This document shows positions 1-6,296 of a stretch of 6,449 nt of DNA, piece by piece (positions within the stretch are counted from its first letter, which is position 1; every line of letters begins with the position of its first letter). Position numbers and translations under genes: made by a program. Below the pieces are notes generated by a model. It was not told the DNA's origin and did not search any database. It was given only the letters and a program-made list of their open reading frames with translations. Source of the stretch: Flavobacteriaceae bacterium (GTDB lineage Bacteria; Bacteroidota; Bacteroidia; Flavobacteriales; Flavobacteriaceae). Where the stretch lies: NCBI GenBank assembly GCA_949507465.1, contig CATEMS010000286.1, positions 1-6,449 on the forward strand, in the 5' to 3' direction.

Positions 1-321
1 ACTGAAATTTCAGAAACTATTGAAAACCTTATTTCCCTTTACATTGGCAAGGAGGACAAACGTCAAGGGATTACTAGAAATCCTGAGGTCACGGTATTAA
101 ATAGAATTAGAACAGCAAGCTGGTATGGTGGTAGCAGACCAGATGGTATGACCAAAACAGAAATCACTTTACTAAAACATGCTAAAGATAAACTCAATCA
201 GACGCTGGATAAAACCAATGCGTTTTTTGATAAAGACTGGAAAGCTTACAAAGAAACCATGAGCAAGGTAGAAACTAAAACTTTCCAAGAAATTAAAACA
301 TTTAGCAAGATTAACCCCTAA
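1..321 (+). CDS. C-terminal end of a probable VPS10/BNR-repeat (sortilin-like, 'glycosyl hydrolase'-labelled) exoprotein, partial
   Basis: The reading frame is open from the first base of the window to a TAA at 319-321, giving the last 106 residues of a protein whose start lies outside. The fragment is lysine-rich, mainly helical in character and free of membrane segments. It contains a stretch resembling KEDKRQGITRNPEV (about residues 17-30) and a later segment with NAFFDKDWKAYKE near the end. From memory, the large Bacteroidota BNR/VPS10 beta-propeller proteins end in such a helical tail, with a 'G-x-x-R-(N/D)-P' segment followed by helices and an 'FF..EW..Y' motif. That assignment is by resemblance only. 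The propeller repeats that would settle it are upstream of the window. The DUF2490 gene starts only 17 nt after the stop, so the two may share a transcript. It could instead be another exported protein with a helical tail. Confidence 0.55.
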   Translation, partial: TEISETIENLISLYIGKEDKRQGITRNPEVTVLNRIRTASWYGGSRPDGMTKTEITLLKHAKDKLNQTLDKTNAFFDKDWKAYKETMSKVETKTFQEIKTFSKINP

Positions 322-338
322 ACTAGAATAAATAAGAA

Positions 339-1037
339 ATGAAAAAAATAATTGCGCTGCTATTTATAACACTTGTAACAATTCAATACACAAACGCTCA
401 AGCAAATGGCCAAGATGAATTCGGATCTTGGGAGATGTTTTTTGGAAATGTTCGCCTGACAGACAAAATCAGTGTTTCTCCAGAGGTGCAGTACAGAACC
501 TATGAGTTTGGATCAAACTTTAACCAGCTACTGCTCAGAACAGGGATAAATTGGCATCTTAACAAAAGTACAATGGCTAGCATTGGGTATGGATATATCT
601 CAACAGATGGAACCTTCAGTGAACCAAACGGAGAGCAAAACACACAAGAACATAGACTATATGGGCAATTTACTAGTAAGAACTCTCTTGGGAAATTTAA
701 AGCAACCCACAGATATAGGTTTGAACAACGTTTTATAAATAGTCCAACCTCTGGAAATGACACCCAATACAGAGCGCGTTATTTACTCAGGCTCACCTAC
801 CCTGTAAGTGAAAATTGGTTTGTCTCTGCCTACGATGAAGTGTTTATCAATTTACAAGAACCCGTTTTTAGTCAAAATAGATTATACACAGCTCTGGGAT
901 ATCACATAAATAAAAATATAACAACACAGGTAGGGTATCTAAAAAATCATTTTACAGGAAAGAACTATGATCGTTTTCAGGTAGGAATTTGGTATAAACT
1001 TGATGTAAGAGCCAAGATTAATAAAGGAAATCTATAA
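339..1037 (+). CDS. DUF2490 family protein, predicted outer-membrane beta-barrel
   Basis: The 232-residue product starts with a Sec signal peptide (K2-K3, a hydrophobic run, then T-N-A before Q21), so it should be exported. The mature protein opens with FGSWEMFFGNVRLTDKISVSPEVQ and continues as alternating polar/aromatic strands of about 10 residues with short turns (for example NWHLNKSTMASIGYGY, HRYRFEQRFI, YRARYLLRLTYP, VQVGIWYKLD-like end), the pattern of a small outer-membrane barrel. This matches the DUF2490 family common in Bacteroidota, whose function is not established. The usual aromatic last strand (FQVGIWYKLD) is followed here by a short charged tail ending in leucine. The start at 339 is preceded by an A-rich leader and gives a complete signal peptide. 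It lies 17 nt after the upstream gene and has no obvious promoter of its own. No terminator is visible after it. Confidence 0.8.
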   Translation: MKKIIALLFITLVTIQYTNAQANGQDEFGSWEMFFGNVRLTDKISVSPEVQYRTYEFGSNFNQLLLRTGINWHLNKSTMASIGYGYISTDGTFSEPNGEQNTQEHRLYGQFTSKNSLGKFKATHRYRFEQRFINSPTSGNDTQYRARYLLRLTYPVSENWFVSAYDEVFINLQEPVFSQNRLYTALGYHINKNITTQVGYLKNHFTGKNYDRFQVGIWYKLDVRAKINKGNL

Positions 1038-1092
1038 AAATATGATATCAAGACCAAACATCCTTTAGTAAATTGTTTATCAAAAAGAGTTG

Positions 1093-1100
1093 TATCTTAC
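1093..1100 (+). promoter_or_regulatory. Possible Bacteroidota -7 box for the SOD-like gene
   Basis: TATCTTAC partly matches the Bacteroidota -7 consensus TAnnTTTG, with a TTG at 1073-1075 about 17 nt upstream as a possible -33 element. It would place transcription start near 1105 and leave a leader of about 25 nt before the ATG at 1130. Two consensus positions are off, so this is only a candidate. Confidence 0.3.
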
Positions 1101-1129
1101 CGACATTAATCATTTAACAAATTAGTACC

Positions 1130-1723
1130 ATGAAAAATTATTTTCTTTTAACCATGCTTGTTTTATTGAGTGCAACAGGTTGTAAAAACGAAAGCAAACA
1201 GCCCAAGAAAGCAACTGATGACACCCAAAAAGCTCAAAGTGTCAAAGCGGTTATCAATCAAGATATGGAAACAATTAAACTAAAAATATCTCTTGAGTCA
1301 AAAGGAGAAAATAAATCTAAAGGGGTTGCATATTTCAAACAAGAAGGAGAAAGAGTCTATTTTGATGCCAAAACCAAAGGACTGAGTCCTGGAGCCCACG
1401 CCATACATATCCATGAAAAAGCAGATTGCGCATCACCAGACGCAAAATCTGCAGGAGGACACTGGAATCCCACCTTTGAAAATCACGGTAAATGGGGCTC
1501 AGAAAAAGGATATCATAAAGGAGACATTGGCAATTTTATGGTAGATGAAAATGGAATTGGATCCATTAGTATGTCTACAGACCAGTGGTGTATTGGTTGT
1601 GATGATCCAGCAAAAGATATTTTAGGTAAGGCAGTGATCATTCACCAAGGTAAAGATGACCTTGTATCGCAACCCTCTGGAGCCGCAGGAGCTAGAGTTA
1701 GTTGTGGAGGAATTATCCAATAA
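1130..1723 (+). CDS. Cu/Zn superoxide dismutase family lipoprotein
   Basis: Predicted 197-residue lipoprotein: K2, a hydrophobic segment and a lipobox S-A-T-G-C with C18 as the lipidated residue, followed by a charged linker of about 30 residues. The rest is a complete Cu/Zn SOD fold (PF00080). All metal ligands expected from the family are visible: copper H93, H95 and H172, bridging H111 (GGHWNP), zinc H119, H129 and D132 (HKGDIGN). The structural disulfide pair C100/C192 and active-site R189 (GARVSC) are also present. It should convert superoxide to oxygen and hydrogen peroxide at the cell envelope. A second cysteine pair, C154-x-x-C157 (WCIGC), sits in the loop before the last copper histidine and is absent from classical periplasmic SodC. 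The ATG at 1130 is chosen because it gives an intact lipoprotein signal. A hairpin follows 18 nt after the stop, suggesting a single-gene unit. Activity is inferred, not shown; copper storage or chaperoning is an alternative role for SOD-like lipoproteins. Confidence 0.9.
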   Translation: MKNYFLLTMLVLLSATGCKNESKQPKKATDDTQKAQSVKAVINQDMETIKLKISLESKGENKSKGVAYFKQEGERVYFDAKTKGLSPGAHAIHIHEKADCASPDAKSAGGHWNPTFENHGKWGSEKGYHKGDIGNFMVDENGIGSISMSTDQWCIGCDDPAKDILGKAVIIHQGKDDLVSQPSGAAGARVSCGGIIQ

Positions 1724-1740
1724 TAAGTCCACAATAAACA

Positions 1741-1772
1741 ACAAACGCTTTACATATTTGTAAAGCGTTTGT
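1741..1772. terminator. Perfect 13-bp inverted repeat, likely terminator between convergent SOD gene and SRP RNA
   Basis: ACAAACGCTTTAC (1741-1753) and its exact reverse complement (1760-1772) enclose a 6-nt loop, ATATTT. It starts 18 nt after the SOD stop codon and lies between that plus-strand gene and the minus-strand SRP RNA, so it could stop transcription from either side. No clean U-tract follows on either strand; a short alternating TA run (1772-1781) lies on the right instead. It may therefore be a weak terminator or a 3'-end stabilising stem. Confidence 0.6.
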
Positions 1773-1801
1773 ATATATATACACTCTTAAAGTATAGGCA
1801 T

Positions 1802-1808
1802 AAAAAAA
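1802..1808 (-). terminator. U-tract ending the SRP RNA
   Basis: Seven consecutive A on the plus strand read as seven U in the minus-strand transcript, directly after the closing helix of the SRP RNA (CTTGCC/GGCAAG). The RNA's own terminal stem plus this tract form an intrinsic terminator, so no separate hairpin is needed. Confidence 0.65.
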
Positions 1809-1902
1809 GGCAAGCTACCTACATCACACTGCTACAACCGTTTACCCTTGCTGCGTTCCCACCCTGGGGGATTCTACAGGAGCTAGTTGTGTAGGACTTG
1901 CC
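1809..1902 (-). ncRNA. ffs: Small bacterial signal recognition particle RNA (4.5S RNA)
   Basis: Read on the minus strand, this stretch of about 94 nt folds as one long irregular hairpin. The ends GGCAAG (1902-1897) and CTTGCC (1814-1809) pair, and a second helix is formed by CCTACA (1895-1890) with TGTAGG (1823-1818). The tip carries the conserved SRP domain IV: CAGGGTG, a GGAA tetraloop (plus-strand 1856-1859), then CGCAGCAAGGG, which includes the A-rich asymmetric internal loop bound by the Ffh M domain. Length and form match the small bacterial SRP RNA class. It acts with Ffh and FtsY in co-translational targeting of membrane proteins. It has its own promoter just upstream and a U-tract after the closing stem. 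It is convergent with the SOD gene and divergent from the cyclotransferase gene. The exact 5' and 3' ends are uncertain by a few bases. Confidence 0.93.
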
Positions 1903-1907
1903 AAGTG

Positions 1908-1937
1908 CAAATATACTCCATTTTGTAGTTTTGCAAA
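1908..1937 (-). promoter_or_regulatory. Bacteroidota-type promoter of the SRP RNA
   Basis: On the minus strand, TATATTTG (1915-1908) is an exact match to the -7 consensus TAnnTTTG. TTTG at 1937-1934 stands 18 nt upstream as the -33 element. The -7 box ends five bases before the first G of the SRP RNA, the expected distance to a transcription start. The -33 box is half of an 8-bp palindrome, TTTGCAAA (1930-1937). Confidence 0.75.
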
Positions 1938-2037
1938 CTATTTTTAATAATCATTTATAATAAATATCTTGCTGTCTTTAATAACCAAATACATTAAAAA
2001 AAATAGATTAAACTATAAAAACATCAAACACCTCTCC

Positions 2038-3093
2038 ATGAAAAATACCACTTACATTGCCCTGCTGTTTTTAGCGATTTTTTGTACCAGTTGTGGCACA
2101 AAAAATCAAAACGCTAACACGCTATTTGCAATAGAAATACAAGACAATATAAAAGCAATTTCAAATGAAGAAACTTTGAATTTTAGGGTAAAAAGTAAAA
2201 AAGGTGATCCTATTGATACTGTAATCTTTAATGTAAATGGTGAAGAAATACCCGCCAATAATAACCTAGAGGGAAGTTTTGACTTCTCTAACACCACCCT
2301 TGGAAACAAAGTAATAAGCGCAGAAATAAAAAGTGGTTCTATGACTTATCGTGTTTCAAAATCAATCACAGTCTTGTCATCCCTAAAACCAATAGTGTAT
2401 GATTACAAAGTTTTAGAAACCTATCCTCATGCTATAAATGCCTACACACAAGGATTAGAATTTGTTGGAGATGTTTTATATGAAAGCACAGGTCAATATG
2501 GTGAATCTTCACTACGTAAAACAGATTATAAAACTGGGCGTGTAGAAAAAAACATACCCTTGGATGGACAGTATTTTGCAGAAGGACTCACGATTGTAAA
2601 AGATAAATTATATCAGCTCACATGGAGAGAAAATATGGGTTTTATATATGACCTAAAAACACTTGAAAAAACAGGAACATTTGCCTACAATAAAAGCAAA
2701 CAAGGTTGGGGACTATGTAATGATGGAACATCATTGTACAAAAGCGATGGTACAAGTAAAATTTGGAAACTCAACTCAGAAACATTAGCCGAAGAGGGAT
2801 ATATTGAAATGTATACCAATACAAGCAAAATAGATAATGTTAATGAACTTGAGTGGATCAATGGAGCTATTTACGCAAACATCTATACAAAACCAGCTAT
2901 TGCTATTATTGATCCTTCAAACGGTGCTGTAAAGGGTGTTATTAATTTAAAAGGGCTTAAAAAGAAAGTAACACAACATAATAAATTAGACGTTTTAAAT
3001 GGCATTGCCTCCAAAGGAGAACCCAATATAATATATGTAACAGGTAAAAATTGGGATAAGCTTTTTAAAATTGAGATTTTTGAAAAAAAGTAA
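2038..3093 (+). CDS. Glutaminyl-peptide cyclotransferase (glutamine cyclotransferase), lipoprotein
   Basis: With the ATG at 2038 the product is 351 residues and begins with a lipoprotein signal ending C-T-S-C (lipid residue C19). A longer frame from TTG at 1969 would bury that signal behind a lysine-rich stretch, so it is not preferred. Residues about 30-115 form an Ig-like beta-sandwich (NFRVKSKKGDPID, VIFNVNGEE). Residues about 120-351 are the plant-type glutamine cyclotransferase five-blade propeller (PF05096). Recognisable motifs are YTQGLEF (136-142), ESTGQYG (149-155), EGLT (182-185), LTWRE (194-198), GWGL with DG (223-230), NELEW (269-273), LNGIA (320-324) and VTGKNW (334-339). The enzyme class cyclises N-terminal glutamine of proteins to pyroglutamate with release of ammonia (EC 2.3.2.5). 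An envelope location suits modification of exported proteins whose mature ends begin with Gln. The domain order is typical of Bacteroidota homologues. Flanking gaps (135 nt to the SRP RNA, 105 nt to the next gene) suggest separate transcription. Confidence 0.87.
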   Translation: MKNTTYIALLFLAIFCTSCGTKNQNANTLFAIEIQDNIKAISNEETLNFRVKSKKGDPIDTVIFNVNGEEIPANNNLEGSFDFSNTTLGNKVISAEIKSGSMTYRVSKSITVLSSLKPIVYDYKVLETYPHAINAYTQGLEFVGDVLYESTGQYGESSLRKTDYKTGRVEKNIPLDGQYFAEGLTIVKDKLYQLTWRENMGFIYDLKTLEKTGTFAYNKSKQGWGLCNDGTSLYKSDGTSKIWKLNSETLAEEGYIEMYTNTSKIDNVNELEWINGAIYANIYTKPAIAIIDPSNGAVKGVINLKGLKKKVTQHNKLDVLNGIASKGEPNIIYVTGKNWDKLFKIEIFEKK

Positions 3094-3173
3094 AATCAAA
3101 ACAAACGCTAACCAAATAGAATCTCTGGTGAGCAATTCTTTGTTGCTTTACAATATTACACCCAATAAAAAGT

Positions 3174-3181
3174 TATATTTT
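3174..3181 (+). promoter_or_regulatory. Weak -7-like box before the beta-helix lipoprotein gene
   Basis: TATATTTT differs from the Bacteroidota -7 consensus TAnnTTTG only at the last base. No TTG lies at the usual spacing (the nearest, at 3143-3145, is 28 nt upstream). It would leave a very short leader before the ATG at 3199. The site is a candidate only; the surrounding DNA is so AT-rich that chance matches are likely. Confidence 0.25.
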
Positions 3182-3198
3182 TATCAAAATTATCTTTT

Positions 3199-4731
3199 AT
3201 GAAATACATGTATGGCTTTGTATTATTTTGCTCCATCGTACTTTGGAGCTCTTGTCGTAATGATTTTGAAACTGTTCCTAGCACGGGCAATCTCGAATTT
3301 TCAAGAGATACTGTTTTTCTAGATACTGTTTTTACAAATATTGGCTCTAGTACCTACAACTTAAAGGTATACAACACCAGCGATGATGATATCACCATAC
3401 CATCAATACGACTTGGTAATGGAGAAGATTCTCAATACAGATTAAATGTTGATGGCCTACCTGGTAAGATTTTTAATGATATAAATATACTAGCCAATGA
3501 CAGTATCTTTGTTTTTGTAGAAACCACACTTGATATAGACAACCTACCAGGAGGTGGCTTAGAATTTTTATATGAAGATACAATTCAGTTTGATACCGCC
3601 GCTAACCAGCAAGATGTAACCCTAATAACCCTTGTTAAAGATGCTGTTTTTTTGTTTCCAGAAGATTTAGGAAATGGCATTTATGAAACCTTAACCCTTG
3701 GCAGTGGAGAACAAGCTATTGAAATAGAAGGATTTTTCCTAGATGATACAGAACTCCAATTTACCAATGAAAAACCCTATGTAATTTACGGTTATGCAGC
3801 CGTTGGGCCCGGTGACGAACTAACCATAGACCCGGGGGCCCGCATACATTTTCACAAAAATAGTGGGCTACTTGTGGCCAACACAGCCTCGATTAAAGCA
3901 AACGGTACTCAGAGCCAAGATCTTGAGGCTATGGAAGGAGAGATTATCTTTGAAAGCGACAGACTTGAACCTGCATTTGAAGATGTCCCTGGACAATGGG
4001 GGACCATCTGGTGTACTGCAGGAAGTACAGATAACGAATTTAGTTTTACGACCATTAAAAATGCATCGGTTGGAATACTCATGGATAGTAACGATGGAGA
4101 CAGAACCCTCACACTTAAAAATACCCAAATTTACAACGCTGCAAATATTGGACTGCTTGCCCGAACAGGAGATATCTATGGCGAAAATCTTGTAATCAAC
4201 AACAGTGGGCAATCCAGTATTGCATTGTCTCTTGGAGGGACCTACACCTTCAACCACTGCTCTTTTGTAAATTATTGGTCTAATGGTTTTAGATCATTAC
4301 CGGCCTTACAAATCGATAATGGCCTAGAGACAGAAAACGGAGTAATTGCTTTCGATTTAATACAAGCAAATTTTAATAATTGTATTATTTATGGAAGTGA
4401 AAATATTGAGTTAGGGTTATTTCCTATCAATGAGCAGACCGCTTTTAATTTTTCACTCAACAGTTCATTGCTGCGCTTTAATGATATTAATAACAACTTT
4501 GATGGCAATCCATTGTATGAGTTTGATAACACGGTTGTTTTAAACATAGACCCAGCCTTTGAGAATACGAATGAAAATAATTTCAATATAGAAAAAAATG
4601 TATCTGGAGCAGAAGCAATTGCAGATCCTAACATTTCAAACCTGGTGCCTGTAGATCTGAATGGAACACCAAGGAGTAAGCCAGCAGATGCAGGAGCTTA
4701 TCAAAGCACAAAGTTTCCTCCACAGGGATAA
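3199..4731 (+). CDS. Conserved Bacteroidota lipoprotein, Ig-like N-terminal domain plus predicted right-handed beta-helix
   Basis: The 510-residue product has a lipoprotein signal (hydrophobic residues 5-16, then W-S-S-C with C19). Residues about 31-150 form a beta-sandwich of ASH/DUF1573-like character (LEFSRDTVFLDTVFTNIG, followed by LKVYNTSDDDITI). Residues about 190-300 carry PYVIYGYAAVGPGDELTIDP, then G-A-R-I-H-F-H and GQWGTIW, a pattern I recognise from Bacteroidota beta-helix lipoproteins. Residues about 280-400 continue as short repeating strands with N/G turns (TIKNASVGI, NTQIYNAANIGLLAR, INNSGQSSIAL, FNHCSF), typical of a parallel beta-helix. The end has the IDPAF and DLNGTPRSKPADAGAYQS signatures that often close such proteins. 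The fold suggests carbohydrate binding or surface adhesion, but no catalytic residues can be named, so the function is unknown. It appears monocistronic, with a strong terminator 20 nt after the stop. Confidence 0.78.
   Translation: MKYMYGFVLFCSIVLWSSCRNDFETVPSTGNLEFSRDTVFLDTVFTNIGSSTYNLKVYNTSDDDITIPSIRLGNGEDSQYRLNVDGLPGKIFNDINILANDSIFVFVETTLDIDNLPGGGLEFLYEDTIQFDTAANQQDVTLITLVKDAVFLFPEDLGNGIYETLTLGSGEQAIEIEGFFLDDTELQFTNEKPYVIYGYAAVGPGDELTIDPGARIHFHKNSGLLVANTASIKANGTQSQDLEAMEGEIIFESDRLEPAFEDVPGQWGTIWCTAGSTDNEFSFTTIKNASVGILMDSNDGDRTLTLKNTQIYNAANIGLLARTGDIYGENLVINNSGQSSIALSLGGTYTFNHCSFVNYWSNGFRSLPALQIDNGLETENGVIAFDLIQANFNNCIIYGSENIELGLFPINEQTAFNFSLNSSLLRFNDINNNFDGNPLYEFDNTVVLNIDPAFENTNENNFNIEKNVSGAEAIADPNISNLVPVDLNGTPRSKPADAGAYQSTKFPPQG
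3805..3841 (+). repeat. GC-rich inverted repeat inside the beta-helix lipoprotein gene
   Basis: GGGCCC occurs at 3805-3810 and again at 3836-3841, each palindromic and able to pair with the other. An adjoining GG (3811-3812) can pair with CC (3832-3833) across a two-base bulge. The segment encodes G-P-G (203-205) and D-P-G-A-R (211-215), so the bases could simply follow the protein motif, but the all-G/C codon choice stands out in an AT-rich gene. Confidence 0.5.
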
Positions 4732-4750
4732 CACATTTACACATAGCACA

Positions 4751-4784
4751 AAAAAAGAGACATGAAAAAACATGTCTCTTTTTT
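4751..4784. terminator. Strong bidirectional intrinsic terminator between convergent genes
   Basis: AAAAAAGAGACATG (4751-4764) and its exact complement CATGTCTCTTTTTT (4771-4784) form a 14-bp stem with a six-A loop. The stem core GAGACATG is flanked by an A-run on the left and a T-run on the right, so each strand gives a hairpin followed by U residues. It lies 20 nt past the stop of the beta-helix lipoprotein gene and 30 nt past that of glyA, and serves both. Confidence 0.92.
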
Positions 4785-4813
4785 ATATTAAGCCAAAGGG
4801 TAACAGTAGATTT

Positions 4814-6088
4814 TTACCAAACAAACAGTGGTTTATCGCTCATTAAACTGTTTACCATACCAGCTATTTCATCAAGTTTACTGTCTGAATCATGGTGGGT
4901 AATAGCTGCATCAATAAAATCCACAATTTGTTGCATGTCTTTCTCTTTCAAGCCCCGTGTGGTAATGGCAGCAGTACCAATACGAATTCCACTGGTTACA
5001 AATGGAGATTTATCGTCAAAGGGTACCATGTTTTTATTTACCGTGATATCTGCCTTACCAAGAGCCGCCTCTGCCTCTTTACCTGTAATATTTTTATTTC
5101 GCAAATCAATAAGCATCATGTGGTTGTCTGTACCACCACTAATTATCTCATATCCTTTTGCCATGAAAGCATCTGCCATGACAGCAGCATTATTTTTTAC
5201 CTGAACCATATAATGTAAAAACTCATCGGTAAGAGCCTCGCCAAAAGCAATTGCCTTTGCAGCAATAATGTGCTCTAGGGGGCCTCCTTGATTTCCTGGA
5301 AAAATACCACTATCTAATAAGGAAGACATCATACGTTTGTTTCCGTTTCTAAGGGTTATACCAAATGGATTTTCAAAATCTTTGCCCATCAATATAAGGC
5401 CTCCACGTGGTCCTCGAAGCGTCTTGTGTGTTGTAGTAGTAATCACGTGACAATGCGGAACTGGATCGGCGATGATTCCTTTGGCAATCAAACCTGCTGG
5501 ATGAGCAATATCTGCCAATAGTATAGCACCTACTTTATCTGCGATTGTTCTAAAACGCTTGTAGTCAATTTCCCTAGAGTAGGCAGATGCGCCAGCAATG
5601 ATCATTTTTGGTTGCTCTTTTATTGCTATGGCTTCAATTTTATCATAGTCAAGTATTCCAGTTTGTTTCTCTACTCCATAAAAAACTGGATTATATATTT
5701 TTCCACTAAAGTTTACTGGGCTCCCATGAGTTAAATGACCACCGTGTGCTAGGTCAAAACCTAAAATAGTATCTCCAGGTTTTAAACAAGCATGAAACAC
5801 AGCTGTATTGGCCTGAGACCCACTGTGTGGCTGTACATTTGCATATTCAGCACCAAACAATGCTTTGGCCCTATCAATGGCTATTTGTTCTACTTCATCA
5901 ACTATCTCACAACCTCCGTAATACCTTTTCCCAGGATATCCTTCAGCGTATTTGTTGGTTAGTACAGATCCTGCTGCATCCATTACTTGCTGGCTGGCAA
6001 AATTCTCTGATGCAATAAGCTCCAAACCGTCTAATTGTCGCTGATGCTCGGCTTGAATTAATTCAAATATTTGATGGTCTCTTTCCAT
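4814..6088 (-). CDS. glyA: Serine hydroxymethyltransferase
   Basis: The 424-residue protein is full length for bacterial SHMT and matches the family throughout. It catalyses the reversible PLP-dependent conversion of serine and tetrahydrofolate to glycine and 5,10-methylene-tetrahydrofolate (EC 2.1.2.1) in the cytoplasm, the main source of one-carbon units. Visible motifs are LELIASENF (22-30), NKYAEGYPGKRYYGGCE (45-61), AHGGHLTHG (114-122, H118 stacking on PLP), LADIAHPAG (191-199, with D193 and H196), the PLP lysine K222 in TTTTHKTLRGPRGG (217-230), FPGNQGGP (263-270) and SGIRIGT (366-372, R369 binding the substrate carboxylate). The ATG at 6088 fits the family start (MERDHQIFELI). It converges on the beta-helix lipoprotein gene with a shared terminator and is divergent from the fumarylacetoacetase gene. 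No sign of damage or transfer is seen. Confidence 0.98.
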   Translation of the reverse strand: MERDHQIFELIQAEHQRQLDGLELIASENFASQQVMDAAGSVLTNKYAEGYPGKRYYGGCEIVDEVEQIAIDRAKALFGAEYANVQPHSGSQANTAVFHACLKPGDTILGFDLAHGGHLTHGSPVNFSGKIYNPVFYGVEKQTGILDYDKIEAIAIKEQPKMIIAGASAYSREIDYKRFRTIADKVGAILLADIAHPAGLIAKGIIADPVPHCHVITTTTHKTLRGPRGGLILMGKDFENPFGITLRNGNKRMMSSLLDSGIFPGNQGGPLEHIIAAKAIAFGEALTDEFLHYMVQVKNNAAVMADAFMAKGYEIISGGTDNHMMLIDLRNKNITGKEAEAALGKADITVNKNMVPFDDKSPFVTSGIRIGTAAITTRGLKEKDMQQIVDFIDAAITHHDSDSKLDEIAGMVNSLMSDKPLFVW

Positions 6089-6296
6089 AATAAAATTGTA
6101 ATACTAGCTGGTTTTTTAATGATAGAAAGTTGTATATTGAGTACCTGATGTGGTCCTTTTTAGATAAAACTATTTCAGAAAAAAAACGATAAAACTTTCT
6201 TTGTGTTAATTAAACATCAAAAATAATAAAAGCAATCATTACCTATTCTTAAAATTATATATTTGATATTAATTTTACTAACATATATTAATAACT
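6089..6296. promoter_or_regulatory. Divergent intergenic region between glyA and the fumarylacetoacetase gene
   Basis: This 208-bp non-coding stretch must hold promoters for both flanking genes. On the minus strand, TATTTTTG (6225-6218) fits the Bacteroidota -7 consensus and would give glyA a leader of about 125 nt; no convincing -33 box accompanies it. I see no recognisable riboswitch, folded RNA or long inverted repeat here. Confidence 0.45.
6258..6265 (+). promoter_or_regulatory. -7 promoter box for the fumarylacetoacetase gene
   Basis: TATATTTG is an exact match to TAnnTTTG and identical to the -7 box of the SRP RNA promoter. It lies 31 nt before the ATG at 6297, which suggests a leader of about 25 nt. 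No clear TTG is present at the -33 position, so the promoter may be weak or need an activator. Confidence 0.5.

Noticed and set aside
1965..1971. TATCTTG as a -7 box for the cyclotransferase gene
   Set aside because: It misses one consensus position and there is no TTG at the -33 distance; the promoter of this gene remains unlocated.
1969..2037. TTG-initiated extension of the cyclotransferase by 23 residues
   Set aside because: It would place a lysine-rich stretch in front of an otherwise complete lipoprotein signal peptide beginning at the ATG at 2038.
3101..3143. Imperfect hairpin after the cyclotransferase stop (GCTAACC at 3107-3113 with GGTGAGC at 3127-3133)
   Set aside because: Only six of seven bases pair, the loop is 13 nt and no U-tract follows directly, so I do not call it a terminator.
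3863..4257. Overlapping open frames on both strands inside the beta-helix lipoprotein gene
   Set aside because: The translations lack family features and are explained by the reading frame of the real gene at 3199-4731.
4892..5218. Plus-strand open frames opposite glyA (also 4935-5204 and 5827-6018)
   Set aside because: They lie wholly within the antisense of a strongly conserved gene and their translations have no recognisable domain or signal.
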